The translations under genes and the position numbers were made by a program. The notes beneath the pieces are model-generated. The model did no database searches. It was given only the letters and a program-made list of their open reading frames with translations, and was not told the DNA's origin. A DNA stretch of 64,000 nucleotides from contig CAZPJM010000002.1 of NCBI GenBank assembly GCA_964586865.1, positions 4,919 through 68,918 on the forward strand, read 5' to 3'. The stretch comes from REDI01 sp964586865 (GTDB taxonomy: Bacteria > Myxococcota_A > UBA796 > GCA-2862545). Below are positions 1 to 7,407 of the stretch, in pieces. Each line of letters starts with the position of its first letter. The stretch's first letter is position 1.

Positions 1-1
1 C

Positions 2-937
2 GCGGCGCTGGGGGTGGCCATCGGCAGCGACGAGGCGGCCCACAACGCGGCCAGCCTCTCCCTCACCGCCCCGGTGGCCGAGGCCTTCCGCCCCCGGGCG
101 AGCGAGGCGGATGGGGAGGCGGCGACCCTGCTGCTGCCGGAGGACGGCGCCACGCTGGGCGGGGCCGACGCCTCCTTCACCTGGAGCGATGCGGGCGCCG
201 ACGCCTACCAGCTCACCCTGGGCTCGGCCGAGGGCGGGGCGGACCTGGCGCGCATCGAGGCCGGGACCGACCTCTCCACCACCGTGACCGGGCTGCCCAC
301 CGACGGCCGGACGCTGCACGCCACCCTGTGGACCCGCCACGGAGACGACTGGTCCCGCGACGCGGCCACCTACACCGCCGCCACGGTGGCCACGGGGCCC
401 GCCTCCCTGTCGAGCCCGGCCCCGGGCAGCATCCTGCCGGCCCGCACCACCTTCTCGTGGGGGGATGTGGGGGCCGACAGCTACGCCCTGGTCCTGGGCT
501 CCTCCCGCTTCGGGACGGACCTGGGGACCTGGGGCACCACCGGGACCTCGGTGACGGTCTCGGGCCTGCCCACCGACGGGCGGACGGTGTGGGCCACCCT
601 GTACACCCAGGACGGCGGCCGCTGGCTGGGGGAGACCGTGACCTACCAGGCCGGCGTGGGCACCCTGGACGACCGGCCCGCCCGCCTGCTCGAGCCGGCC
701 CCGGGCACCTGGCTCACCGGGCGGAGCTTCACCTTCCGGTGGACCGACGCCCGGGCCAGCCGCTACGCCCTGACCCTCTACAGTGACGATGGCGAGGTCT
801 ACCACGACATCGTCGCCGGGACCTCGGCGCGGGTGTCCCTCTCGCCGGCGGTCGCGTCGGGCACCCTCCGGGTCCGCCTGGCCACCGAGCTGGGAGGCCG
901 CTGGTACGCGCGGAACGAGACCTACGAGCTCGAGTGA
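2..937 (+). CDS. Repeat-containing extracellular protein, C-terminal part (5' end outside window)
   Basis: The frame is open to the left edge, and the first GTG (14) has no ribosome binding site, so this is the C-terminal part of a longer protein. About 307 residues are visible. They hold three similar beta-rich modules of about 85-95 residues (roughly 35-120, 125-215, 220-307), each starting with a hydrophobic-Pro-Gly segment and carrying an F-x-W-x-D strand followed by a Y-x-L-x-L-G/Y-S strand. Such fibronectin/Ig-like modules are common in surface or secreted proteins of Myxococcota-type bacteria. No catalytic motif is visible. The function is unknown and probably adhesive or structural. 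Confidence 0.7.
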   Translation, partial: AALGVAIGSDEAAHNAASLSLTAPVAEAFRPRASEADGEAATLLLPEDGATLGGADASFTWSDAGADAYQLTLGSAEGGADLARIEAGTDLSTTVTGLPTDGRTLHATLWTRHGDDWSRDAATYTAATVATGPASLSSPAPGSILPARTTFSWGDVGADSYALVLGSSRFGTDLGTWGTTGTSVTVSGLPTDGRTVWATLYTQDGGRWLGETVTYQAGVGTLDDRPARLLEPAPGTWLTGRSFTFRWTDARASRYALTLYSDDGEVYHDIVAGTSARVSLSPAVASGTLRVRLATELGGRWYARNETYELE

Positions 938-1707
938 CGGCGGCTCAGGCGGCGTGAGACGGTGAGGGCGAGCAGCGCCACCACCCCGGCCAGGACCCCG
1001 TGCCCGGCGTGACTGATGAGCAGGTGCGCCGGGTGGACCGCCGGGCAGTGGGCCTGGCCCATGGCGAAGGCGGCCAGCCCGGCGGCGCCGGCGGCCAGCA
1101 GCACCCGCCACGCCGGCGTGCGACGGTCGCGCTCGAACAGCAGGACCACCGCGGTGGCCGGCAGGGCCACCAGCAGGCCGGCCACCCCGCACATCACATC
1201 GGCGATGGCAGGGACCGGGCGCGCCATGCCCGGCCAGAGGCCCGGCACCACCGAGAGGAGCAGCGGCAGGGCCACCAGCGCGAGCCCCACGGACCACCCC
1301 AGCGGCCCCAGGGGCCGTCGCCAGGTGGGCCGCAGCGCCAGGGCCACCCCCACCAGAGACGCACCCAGGACCCCACCCTGGAGGGCCAGGAAGCGCCACA
1401 GCTCGGGTCCGGAGAGGGCGGGACGGACGCCGAAGAGCCCGAGCACGATGGCGGCCAGGCCGAGCACCGCCAGGAGCACCAGGCCGACCCGCAGCGGGGT
1501 GGCCAGCTCCAGCAGCCGGTCCCGGAGCGTGGGCCGGCGATCCACGGTCTCGGAGGCGATCCGATCGAAGAGGGCGTCCAGATCGCGCGCGTCGCCGTCA
1601 CCTCGCCGAGCCCGGGCCCCGTCCAGGACCCGCGGCGTGGCCGCATCGGGGCCCGGCGTGGTGTCCTGGTTCATGGGATCCTCCCGGGGATCGCGCGGAT
1701 CGCTCAT
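922..1707 (-). CDS. NrsF/DUF1109-like membrane anti-sigma factor
   Basis: 261 residues. A charged cytoplasmic N-terminus of about 65 residues is followed by about six hydrophobic segments, as in the NrsF (DUF1109) anti-sigma family. Two conserved-looking cysteines lie at membrane boundaries, in the contexts D-V-M-C-G and A-H-C-P. The family is known to hold an ECF sigma factor at the inner membrane and release it on oxidative or metal stress through paired cysteines. The ATG overlaps the sigma gene stop as ATGA (1704-1707), so translation is coupled. A second ATG at 1674 is possible but lacks that coupling. The cognate sigma factor is probably the gene at 1704. Confidence 0.8.
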   Translation of the reverse strand: MSDPRDPREDPMNQDTTPGPDAATPRVLDGARARRGDGDARDLDALFDRIASETVDRRPTLRDRLLELATPLRVGLVLLAVLGLAAIVLGLFGVRPALSGPELWRFLALQGGVLGASLVGVALALRPTWRRPLGPLGWSVGLALVALPLLLSVVPGLWPGMARPVPAIADVMCGVAGLLVALPATAVVLLFERDRRTPAWRVLLAAGAAGLAAFAMGQAHCPAVHPAHLLISHAGHGVLAGVVALLALTVSRRLSRRHSSS

Positions 1708-2243
1708 CGCTCGCCCCCCTCCGGATGCCCGGCGACCCCATCGGTTCCACCCAGCGCCCCCCGCAGGGCCTTGTACGCGCGGTGGGCCCGGACCTTGACC
1801 GCGGAGCGCGAGGCGCCCACCGCCTGAGCGACCTCGGCCATGGTGAGGCCCTCGTAGTAGTGCAGCAGGACGACCTCGCGCTGGGCCTCGGGCAGCCGGG
1901 CGAGGGCCCGCCGGACCAGCCGATCGGTGGCGCTCGACACATCGGGCGCCTGGACCCGGTCGCGGGTGCCGTGGTCCAGCAGCACCTCCCTGCGGGTGGA
2001 GGCCCGGCGTGCGTGGTCGCGTCGGACATTGGTGGCGATGGTGAAGATCCAGGGGCGGACCGGCGCGCCAGCTCGGTAGTCCCGGCGGGCCCGGTGGAGG
2101 TGGAGGAAGGTCTGCTGCACCAGGTCCTGGGCCGCATCGTCCCGCCCCAGGTGCCGACGGAACAGCCCACGCAGCCGCGGCGCGTAGCGCTGGTACAGGA
2201 GCTCGAAGGCCGCCCGATCGCCGGCCCGGGCGTAGCGCTCCAT
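1704..2243 (-). CDS. ECF sigma factor, partner of the NrsF-like anti-sigma factor
   Basis: About 179 residues from the ATG at 2243. Region 2 shows D-A-A-Q-D-L-V-Q-Q-T-F and R-P-W-I-F-T-I-A, and region 4 shows L-P-E-A-Q-R-E-V followed by a helix-turn-helix (M-A-E-V-A-Q-A-V-G). This is the normal ECF (group 4 sigma-70) layout without region 3. The frame stays open upstream and encodes L-T-E-P-S-D-E-E-L before the ATG. That resembles the usual ECF N-terminus (S-D-E-x-L-M), so the true start may be a rare codon such as CTG near 2270. It is coupled to the anti-sigma gene by an ATGA overlap. Confidence 0.88.
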   Translation of the reverse strand: MERYARAGDRAAFELLYQRYAPRLRGLFRRHLGRDDAAQDLVQQTFLHLHRARRDYRAGAPVRPWIFTIATNVRRDHARRASTRREVLLDHGTRDRVQAPDVSSATDRLVRRALARLPEAQREVVLLHYYEGLTMAEVAQAVGASRSAVKVRAHRAYKALRGALGGTDGVAGHPEGGER

Positions 2244-2331
2244 CAGCTCTTCGTCGCTCGGCTCGGTCAGCGCGGCCCCCGGCTCGCAAGGCCGCAGGAT
2301 GCCACACCCGCCCCGGCCCCGCGGGTGGGGC

Positions 2332-2964
2332 TCAGGCCTTTTCGGGGCGGGGCACCCCGGCCAGGTAGGGCTCCAGCTCGCTGCGCAGCCGCCTGCGCGC
2401 GCGATGCAGGCGGGTCTTGACGTTGGGGATGGACAGATCGAGGCGCTCCGCGATCTCCCGCATGCTCAGGTGCCGGAGATCGGCCAGCTCGAAGACCTGC
2501 CGGTAGTGGGGCGGCAGGGCCGCGACCGCCGCATCGATGCGCCCCCCGAGCTCGCGGGTGAGCATCGGCGCGTCGGGCCCGGGGCGGGGATCGGGCAGGG
2601 GCCGCTCGTGGACCTGGTCGCGGTCCGCGCCCAGGACCAGGGGCACCTCGGGGCGGCGCCGGCGCCAGCGCAGCCGCATCAGGCAGGCATTGCGCGTGAT
2701 CCGGGCCAGCCAGCCTCCGAAGCTCGCCTCCCCCCGGAAGGTGTGCAGCTTGCGCCAGGCGTTGAGCAGGGCCTCCTGCACGCAGTCCATGGCCTCGGCC
2801 TCGTGGCGCATCATGCCCATGGCGATCCGCACCAGGACCGGGCGATGCCGCCGCACCAGGACCCCGAAGGCCTCGGGCCGGCCGTCCCGCGAGAGAGCGA
2901 CCAGGACCTCGTCCGAGCAGGTGTCCAGCTCCCAGTGCGGGGGGTGCTGCAGGGGCGCGGTCAT
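2332..2964 (-). CDS. ECF sigma factor (second, tandem copy)
   Basis: 210 residues from the ATG at 2964, which has GGAGG at ideal spacing. A longer reading from 3003 is less likely. Region 2 (A-M-D-C-V-Q-E-A-L-L-N-A-W-R-K-L, then F-G-G-W-L-A-R-I-T-R-N-A) and region 4 (L-P-P-H-Y-R-Q-V-F, then M-R-E-I-A-E-R-L-D-L-S) are clear. It resembles RpoE/SigW-type ECF factors and differs clearly from the sigma factor 88 bases downstream. No anti-sigma gene is directly attached; the NrsF-like protein beyond the next gene, or an unlinked one, may serve. Confidence 0.88.
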   Translation of the reverse strand: MTAPLQHPPHWELDTCSDEVLVALSRDGRPEAFGVLVRRHRPVLVRIAMGMMRHEAEAMDCVQEALLNAWRKLHTFRGEASFGGWLARITRNACLMRLRWRRRRPEVPLVLGADRDQVHERPLPDPRPGPDAPMLTRELGGRIDAAVAALPPHYRQVFELADLRHLSMREIAERLDLSIPNVKTRLHRARRRLRSELEPYLAGVPRPEKA

Positions 2965-3101
2965 GGGTCCTCCAGGGGGAGCGGGCCGGTGTCGGGGGGG
3001 CACGCCCGGGGATACGCGGCCCCCGACGCACCGGTTACACGACGCCCCGTCTTTTCCGGGTCCTGCCGTTCCGGACCTGGTCCCGTACCTCTGGAGGCGC
3101 C

Positions 3102-3455
3102 ATGACCGAATCCGCCCGGGAGCTCGACGCGTGCGGCTTCATCCGGGTGCCGACCACCGAGGGCCAGCAGCCGCTGTGGATGACCTGCGAGCAGTGCGGG
3201 AAATCGGACCACTTCTGGCTCGAGGAGGACGGGGTCCGGTGCCGGTGCGGCGCCACCTGGTCCCACGCGGTGCGTCCCGACGGCACCGAGGTGCCCCTCT
3301 CCGAGCTCGCCTTCGTCCCCTTCCGCGACGGCCCCATGGACCTGGCCGACCTGGAGTGGGACCCCATGCGGGTGGGCCTCGTGGTGGTGCTGCTCCTCTC
3401 GGTCCTCACGGCCGCGGCCCTCGCGGCGGCGTGGGGGCTGGGCTGGGTCGGCTGA
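3102..3455 (+). CDS. Small zinc-ribbon-like membrane protein, function unknown
   Basis: 117 residues from an ATG preceded by GGAGG. Residues 28-55 carry C-E-Q-C and C-R-C clusters that could bind one zinc or iron ion. The C-terminal 25 residues form one hydrophobic membrane span (V-V-V-L-L-L-S-V-L-T). The metal-binding part would be cytoplasmic or exposed, anchored by the tail. It is divergent from the sigma gene at 2964, with 137 bases between. I do not recognise a family. Confidence 0.7.
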   Translation: MTESARELDACGFIRVPTTEGQQPLWMTCEQCGKSDHFWLEEDGVRCRCGATWSHAVRPDGTEVPLSELAFVPFRDGPMDLADLEWDPMRVGLVVVLLLSVLTAAALAAAWGLGWVG

Positions 3456-3461
3456 CGCGCC

Positions 3462-3818
3462 TCAGCCCCGGGCGAACCAGACCTGCTGGATGAGCCGGTC
3501 CCGGACCTCGTAGATGGCGAGGGCCTCGACCACCTGCCCGTCGCGGAGGCCGGTCACCGACTCCCGATCCGCCGCCGTGGCGCCCACCACCACCCGGGCG
3601 TCGAGGCGGGCGTGCAGGTTCGGGTGCTCGGCGAAGAGGCGGCCATAGGTCTCGTGGAGCACGTCGCGGCCCTGGAAGCGCAGGGTCCCGTCGTGCAGGT
3701 CCCACACCCGCACGTCGGGGGCGTAGCAGGCCGCGAAGGCCTCGATGTCGCCGCGGTTGTAGGCGTCGAGCTGGGCCTGGGCCAGCCGCCCGGTCCAGGC
3801 AGGGTCGACCGATGACAT
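3462..3818 (-). CDS. SnoaL-like / NTF2-fold protein
   Basis: 118 residues from the ATG at 3818, with GGAGGT just upstream. It shows the SnoaL/NTF2 pattern: an N-terminal helix with Q-L-D-A-Y-N-R-G-D-I-E-A-F, then C-Y-A-P-D-V-R-V-W-D, then G-R-D-V-L-H-E-T-Y and a final beta sheet with V-E-A-L-A-I-Y-E-V-R-D-R-L-I. Family members are small cone-shaped proteins acting as isomerases, hydrolases or steroid/polyketide-binding proteins. The substrate cannot be told. It converges with the gene at 3102 and its start overlaps no other gene. Confidence 0.8.
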   Translation of the reverse strand: MSSVDPAWTGRLAQAQLDAYNRGDIEAFAACYAPDVRVWDLHDGTLRFQGRDVLHETYGRLFAEHPNLHARLDARVVVGATAADRESVTGLRDGQVVEALAIYEVRDRLIQQVWFARG

Positions 3819-3855
3819 GGGACCTCCCGAGGAGCCCCGCGGGTAGCCCGCCTCG
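3819..3855 (-). repeat. Leader repeat, copy upstream of SnoaL-like gene
   Basis: Read on the minus strand, GCGGGCTACCC then GCGGGGC and a C-rich stretch precede GGAG and the ATG at 3818. A very similar leader precedes the thioesterase ATG at 5349. The match includes the spacing to the start codon, allowing for small gaps. Confidence 0.5.
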
Positions 3856-3922
3856 CCCGGGGAGCAAGGTGGGGTGGCCAAGGTCGGGCGGCCGGATGAG
3901 GGAGACGCACCCCAGGAGATCC

Positions 3923-5287
3923 ATGCCCGTCGACACCTTCGAGACCCCGCTCCCCGTGGACGCCGAGACGGCCTGGGACTGGCACGCCCGCCCCGGCGCC
4001 TTCCGACGCCTGGCGCCGCCGTGGGAGCGCATGCGCTTCGAGCACGGCGATGAGGGGCTGCAGGTCGGGGCCCGGACCGTGTTCTCCGTGAAGAAGGGTC
4101 CGGCCTGGATCCGCTGGGAGGCCGTCCACACCGCCTGCGAGCCCAAGCTCCGCTTCGTGGACGAGCAGCGCCAGGGCCCCTTCGCCGCCTGGCGGCACGA
4201 GCACCGCTTCGAGCCCGGAGAGGTGGAGGACCGCCTCGTGGACACGGTGACCTGGAAGGCCCCCGGTGGCCCCCTCGGCGGGCTGGCCCACCCGGCCCTG
4301 CGGTCCACCCTCCGGCGCATGTTCACCTTCCGCCGGCGCCGGCTCCAGCACGACCTGGCCCGCCACGCCGCCTACGCCGATCGTCCCCGCCTCACCGTCG
4401 CCATCACCGGGGCCACCGGCCTGGTGGGCACGGCCCTGACCGCCTTCCTTACCACCGGCGGCCATCGGGTGATCCGGGTGACGCGGCGCCCGCAGGGTCC
4501 GGACGACTGCGGGTGGGACCCGGCGGATGGCCGCATCGACCGGGACGCCCTCGAAGGGGTGGACGCGGTGGTGCACCTGGCCGGCGCCAGCGTGGCCGAG
4601 CGGTGGACGCCCTCCCACAAGGCGGCCATCAAGGACAGCCGGGTCCGGGGCACCCGCCTCATCGTCGAGACCTGCAAGGCCCTGGACCCGCGCCCCCGGG
4701 TGCTGATCTCGGCCTCGGCGGTGGGGGTGTACGGCCAGCCGGGCGACGCCATCCGCGACGCCGAGAGCCCCCCGGGGGAGGGCTTCCTGGCGCGGGTCGG
4801 CCAGGCCTGGGAGGCCGCCGCCCAGCCCGCCGCCGACGCCGGGATCCGCCTGGTCATCCCGCGGATCGGCATCGTCACCACCGCCGCCGGGGGCGCCCTG
4901 GCCACCATGCTGCCCGCCTTCCGTGCCGGCGGGGGCGGGCCCATCGGCTCGGGCGCCCAGTGGGTGAGCTGGATCGCCCTGGACGACCTTGTGGCGGCCC
5001 TCCACGCCGCCCTCTTCGAGGAGGCCTGGGAGGGTCCCTTCGAGGCGGTGGGGCCCGAGCCCATCCGCCAGCGCGAGCAGGCCCGCATCCTGGGCCGGGT
5101 GCTGGGGCGGCCGGCGGTGGTCCCCCTGCCCGAGGCTGCGGTCCGAGCGCTCATGGGGGAGATGGGCGAGGAGATGCTGCTCGGCGGCCAGCGGGTGGTG
5201 CCCAAGCGCCTGGTCGGCTGGGGCTTCACCCACACGCACCGGAGCTTCGAGGACGCCGTGCGGTTCACCCTCGGTGAGCCCGCCTGA
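3923..5287 (+). CDS. TIGR01777 (YfcH-type) NAD(P)-binding epimerase with N-terminal SRPBCC domain
   Basis: 454 residues from the ATG at 3923 (AGGAG upstream). Residues 1-150 form an SRPBCC/START-like ligand-binding domain (F-E-T-P-L-P-V-D-A-E-T-A-W-D-W-H). From about 155 comes an extended short-chain dehydrogenase fold with the nucleotide motif G-A-T-G-L-V-G, then H-L-A-G-A-S, S-A-S-A-V-G-V-Y-G and a C-terminal DUF1731-type end (W-G-F-T-H-T-H). The fusion is known in the TIGR01777 family. Members are often called nucleoside-diphosphate-sugar epimerases, but the physiological substrate is unknown. Confidence 0.88.
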   Translation: MPVDTFETPLPVDAETAWDWHARPGAFRRLAPPWERMRFEHGDEGLQVGARTVFSVKKGPAWIRWEAVHTACEPKLRFVDEQRQGPFAAWRHEHRFEPGEVEDRLVDTVTWKAPGGPLGGLAHPALRSTLRRMFTFRRRRLQHDLARHAAYADRPRLTVAITGATGLVGTALTAFLTTGGHRVIRVTRRPQGPDDCGWDPADGRIDRDALEGVDAVVHLAGASVAERWTPSHKAAIKDSRVRGTRLIVETCKALDPRPRVLISASAVGVYGQPGDAIRDAESPPGEGFLARVGQAWEAAAQPAADAGIRLVIPRIGIVTTAAGGALATMLPAFRAGGGGPIGSGAQWVSWIALDDLVAALHAALFEEAWEGPFEAVGPEPIRQREQARILGRVLGRPAVVPLPEAAVRALMGEMGEEMLLGGQRVVPKRLVGWGFTHTHRSFEDAVRFTLGEPA

Positions 5288-5312
5288 CCGCCCCCTCGCC
5301 GCGCCCGCACAA

Positions 5313-5348
5313 GCGGGCTACCCCGCCGGGGCCCTCCCCGGAGTGCTC
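5313..5348 (+). repeat. Leader repeat, copy upstream of thioesterase gene
   Basis: GCGGGCTACCC (5313-5323) followed by CGCCGGGGCCCTC and CGGAG up to the ATG at 5349, closely matching the leader of the opposite-strand gene at 3818. The first six bases also pair with GCCCGC at 5303-5308 to form a hairpin with an ACAA loop. Confidence 0.5.
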
Positions 5349-5783
5349 ATGCTCTCTCGCCTCTCCCACACCGTCCGCAGCACCGAGGTCGACTTCCTCG
5401 GCCACGTGAACAACGCCAAGTACCAGGAGTACCTGGAGTGGGGCCGGTTCCAGTGGATGCGGGATGCCGAGCTCACCCGGGCCCGCTTCGCCCACCTGCG
5501 CATCGCGCCGGTGGTGGTGCACGTGACCCTGGACTACCGGCGCGAGGCGCGCCTCGACGATCAGCTCGACATCGAGACCGCCCTGGTCCGCATGGGCGAG
5601 CGCAGCCTCCACTTCCGCCAGCGGGTCCTGAAGGAGGACGGCGCCATCGCGTGTGATGGCAAGGTCGTGCTGGCCATCTTCGACGTGGAGGGTCGCCAGA
5701 GTGCCCCCCTGCCCGAGGACCTGCGCGCCGCCTTCCAGGTCCTCCTGGCGCCCCGCTACGGCGAGGAGGACGCGGCGCCCTGA
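5349..5783 (+). CDS. Acyl-CoA thioesterase, 4-hydroxybenzoyl-CoA thioesterase-like hotdog protein
   Basis: 144 residues from the ATG at 5349 with GGAG five bases upstream; an in-frame GTG lies at 5343. The N-terminal T-E-V-D-F-L-G-H-V-N-N-A-K-Y-Q-E-Y-L-E-W is the hallmark of the YbgC/FcbC hotdog thioesterases, with the catalytic Asp and the H-V-N-N turn. These hydrolyse acyl-CoA or acyl-ACP in the cytoplasm. It follows the epimerase gene by 61 bases, in the same direction. Substrate chain length cannot be inferred. Confidence 0.87.
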   Translation: MLSRLSHTVRSTEVDFLGHVNNAKYQEYLEWGRFQWMRDAELTRARFAHLRIAPVVVHVTLDYRREARLDDQLDIETALVRMGERSLHFRQRVLKEDGAIACDGKVVLAIFDVEGRQSAPLPEDLRAAFQVLLAPRYGEEDAAP

Positions 5784-5844
5784 CGAAAGGGGGTCGCACC
5801 GGGACCGGGGTGGCCGCAGGGTGGATGCCGCGCCGATCGGGCGG

Positions 5845-7407
5845 CTACGGCCTCGGGCCCTCGTCGACCGGGCGCCCCACCGCGGCCTCGAGGTCGGCCA
5901 CCGCCACCTGGTAGCCCTTCCAGGCCTTGATCTCGGTCCGGATCGCCTTGGCGGTGCTCTGCTCGACCTGCCAGAGCCGCAGCAGGTCGATGTCGCCCAC
6001 ATCGAAGCGGCGCTGCTCGGCCTCCTGGAGCTCCAGGGCCAGCTCGACCTGCTCGGCGGCGGCCCGCCACGCCACGAGGGCCGCCTCCTCGGCGGCCAGG
6101 GCCGCCCGCACGTCGGCCTCGACCTGCTGGGTGGCCCAGACCAGATCCGCCTCGGCCTTGTCGCGCTTGGCGGCGGTGGCCCGGGCCTTGCCGCGGTCCT
6201 TGCGCAGCAGCAGCGGCACCTTGGCCTTCAGCCCGACTGTGTGGGTGGGTGGCACCAGGCTGTCCTTGGGCTGGCCCTCCCCGAGCTGGTCCACGGCGTA
6301 CTCGTAGCTCAGGTGGACATCGGGGAGCTGACTCCACGCCGCCAGGCGCGCCTCGGCGCCGCGGGCGGCCAGATCGGCCCGGAGGGCCCGGAGCATGGGG
6401 TGGTTCTGGCGGGCCAGGGCCAGCGGGTCGTCACGGTAGCCGGCCAGGCTGGCCGGCGCGTCGACCCGATCGGGCAGGCGGGCGTCGGTCACCCGGACCG
6501 TCTCGCCCTCGGCGGTGCGCAGGTAGAGGGCCAGGACCTCGGTGGCCCCCAGGTAGCTGCCGAAGGCCTCGGCCACGGCGGCCTCGCGCTGGGCCAGGAT
6601 CTGCCGCGCCCGGACCCGCTCGATGGCTGCCAGATCCCCCAGCTCGATCCGGGCGTCCACCGCCCGCTGACGCTGCTCCGCGATGTCCTCCAGCGCCCGC
6701 TCGAGGGCCAGGGTCCGCCCGGCGGCCACCCAGTCGGCCCACGCCGTGGTGGCCTTGCGTCGGAGCATCACCAGGATGGCGTCCTGACGGGCCTGGGCCA
6801 GATCGACCCCCAGCCGTGCCACCTGCAGGTCGGTGAGGTCCTCGTTGAAGACGAGGCCGTCGAGCAGGGCGAGGGACGCGCCGACCCGCCACTCGCCGCC
6901 ACGCAGGGTCTCGGCCTCGCCGTAGTAGTCGGGCTGCCCCACGTCGTTCGTGTCGATGCCGAGCCGGTAGCCGCCCCACACCCCCACCGGACCGGCCTGG
7001 GTGTGGACCACGTTGTCGCTGAAGAGGTAGCCGTAGTAGCCCTCGTGGCCCTTGGTATCGGTGACGAAGGCGGGCTCGAACGCCCCCCACGCCATGGTGC
7101 GCTCCCCCCGTGCCCGATCCACGTCGAGCAGGGCTGCCCGGGCCTTCGGGTGGCGATCGTCCAGGGTGTCCAGCACGTCGTCGCGGTGGAGGGGCGGGCC
7201 GGCGCCGTGGGCACCGAGCATGGCCCGGAGCCGGTCGGCGCTGACCCCCCGGGCGGCCGCGCCCAGCTCGGCCACGTCGTCGTCGTCGTCGCTACGCCGG
7301 CGGTCGGCCGCGGTGGAGGGCGCGTCCGTGTCGGTCCCGGCGGGGCGCTCCTGGGCCACCGCCCCCCCCGGCGCGACCAGGGCGAGCATGAGGATCAGAC
7401 GCCGCAT
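5845..7407 (-). CDS. TolC-family outer membrane efflux protein
   Basis: 520 residues with an N-terminal signal peptide (M-R-R-L-I-L-M-L-A-L-V-A). After a low-complexity acidic stretch (D-D-D-D-D near residue 40) come two long alpha-helical coiled regions separated by beta-strand segments, as in TolC-type trimers that form an outer-membrane channel and periplasmic tunnel. The ATG at 7407 overlaps the HlyD-like gene stop as ATGA, so it is the third gene of the ABC-HlyD-TolC operon. The C-terminus ends in V-A-D-L-E-A-A-V-G-R-P, typical of the family. Confidence 0.85.
   Translation of the reverse strand: MRRLILMLALVAPGGAVAQERPAGTDTDAPSTAADRRRSDDDDDVAELGAAARGVSADRLRAMLGAHGAGPPLHRDDVLDTLDDRHPKARAALLDVDRARGERTMAWGAFEPAFVTDTKGHEGYYGYLFSDNVVHTQAGPVGVWGGYRLGIDTNDVGQPDYYGEAETLRGGEWRVGASLALLDGLVFNEDLTDLQVARLGVDLAQARQDAILVMLRRKATTAWADWVAAGRTLALERALEDIAEQRQRAVDARIELGDLAAIERVRARQILAQREAAVAEAFGSYLGATEVLALYLRTAEGETVRVTDARLPDRVDAPASLAGYRDDPLALARQNHPMLRALRADLAARGAEARLAAWSQLPDVHLSYEYAVDQLGEGQPKDSLVPPTHTVGLKAKVPLLLRKDRGKARATAAKRDKAEADLVWATQQVEADVRAALAAEEAALVAWRAAAEQVELALELQEAEQRRFDVGDIDLLRLWQVEQSTAKAIRTEIKAWKGYQVAVADLEAAVGRPVDEGPRP

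Noticed and set aside
922..2307. 461-codon reading of the anti-sigma frame
   Set aside because: The first 200 codons are the shadow of the sigma gene; the ATGA overlap at 1704-1707 marks the true start.
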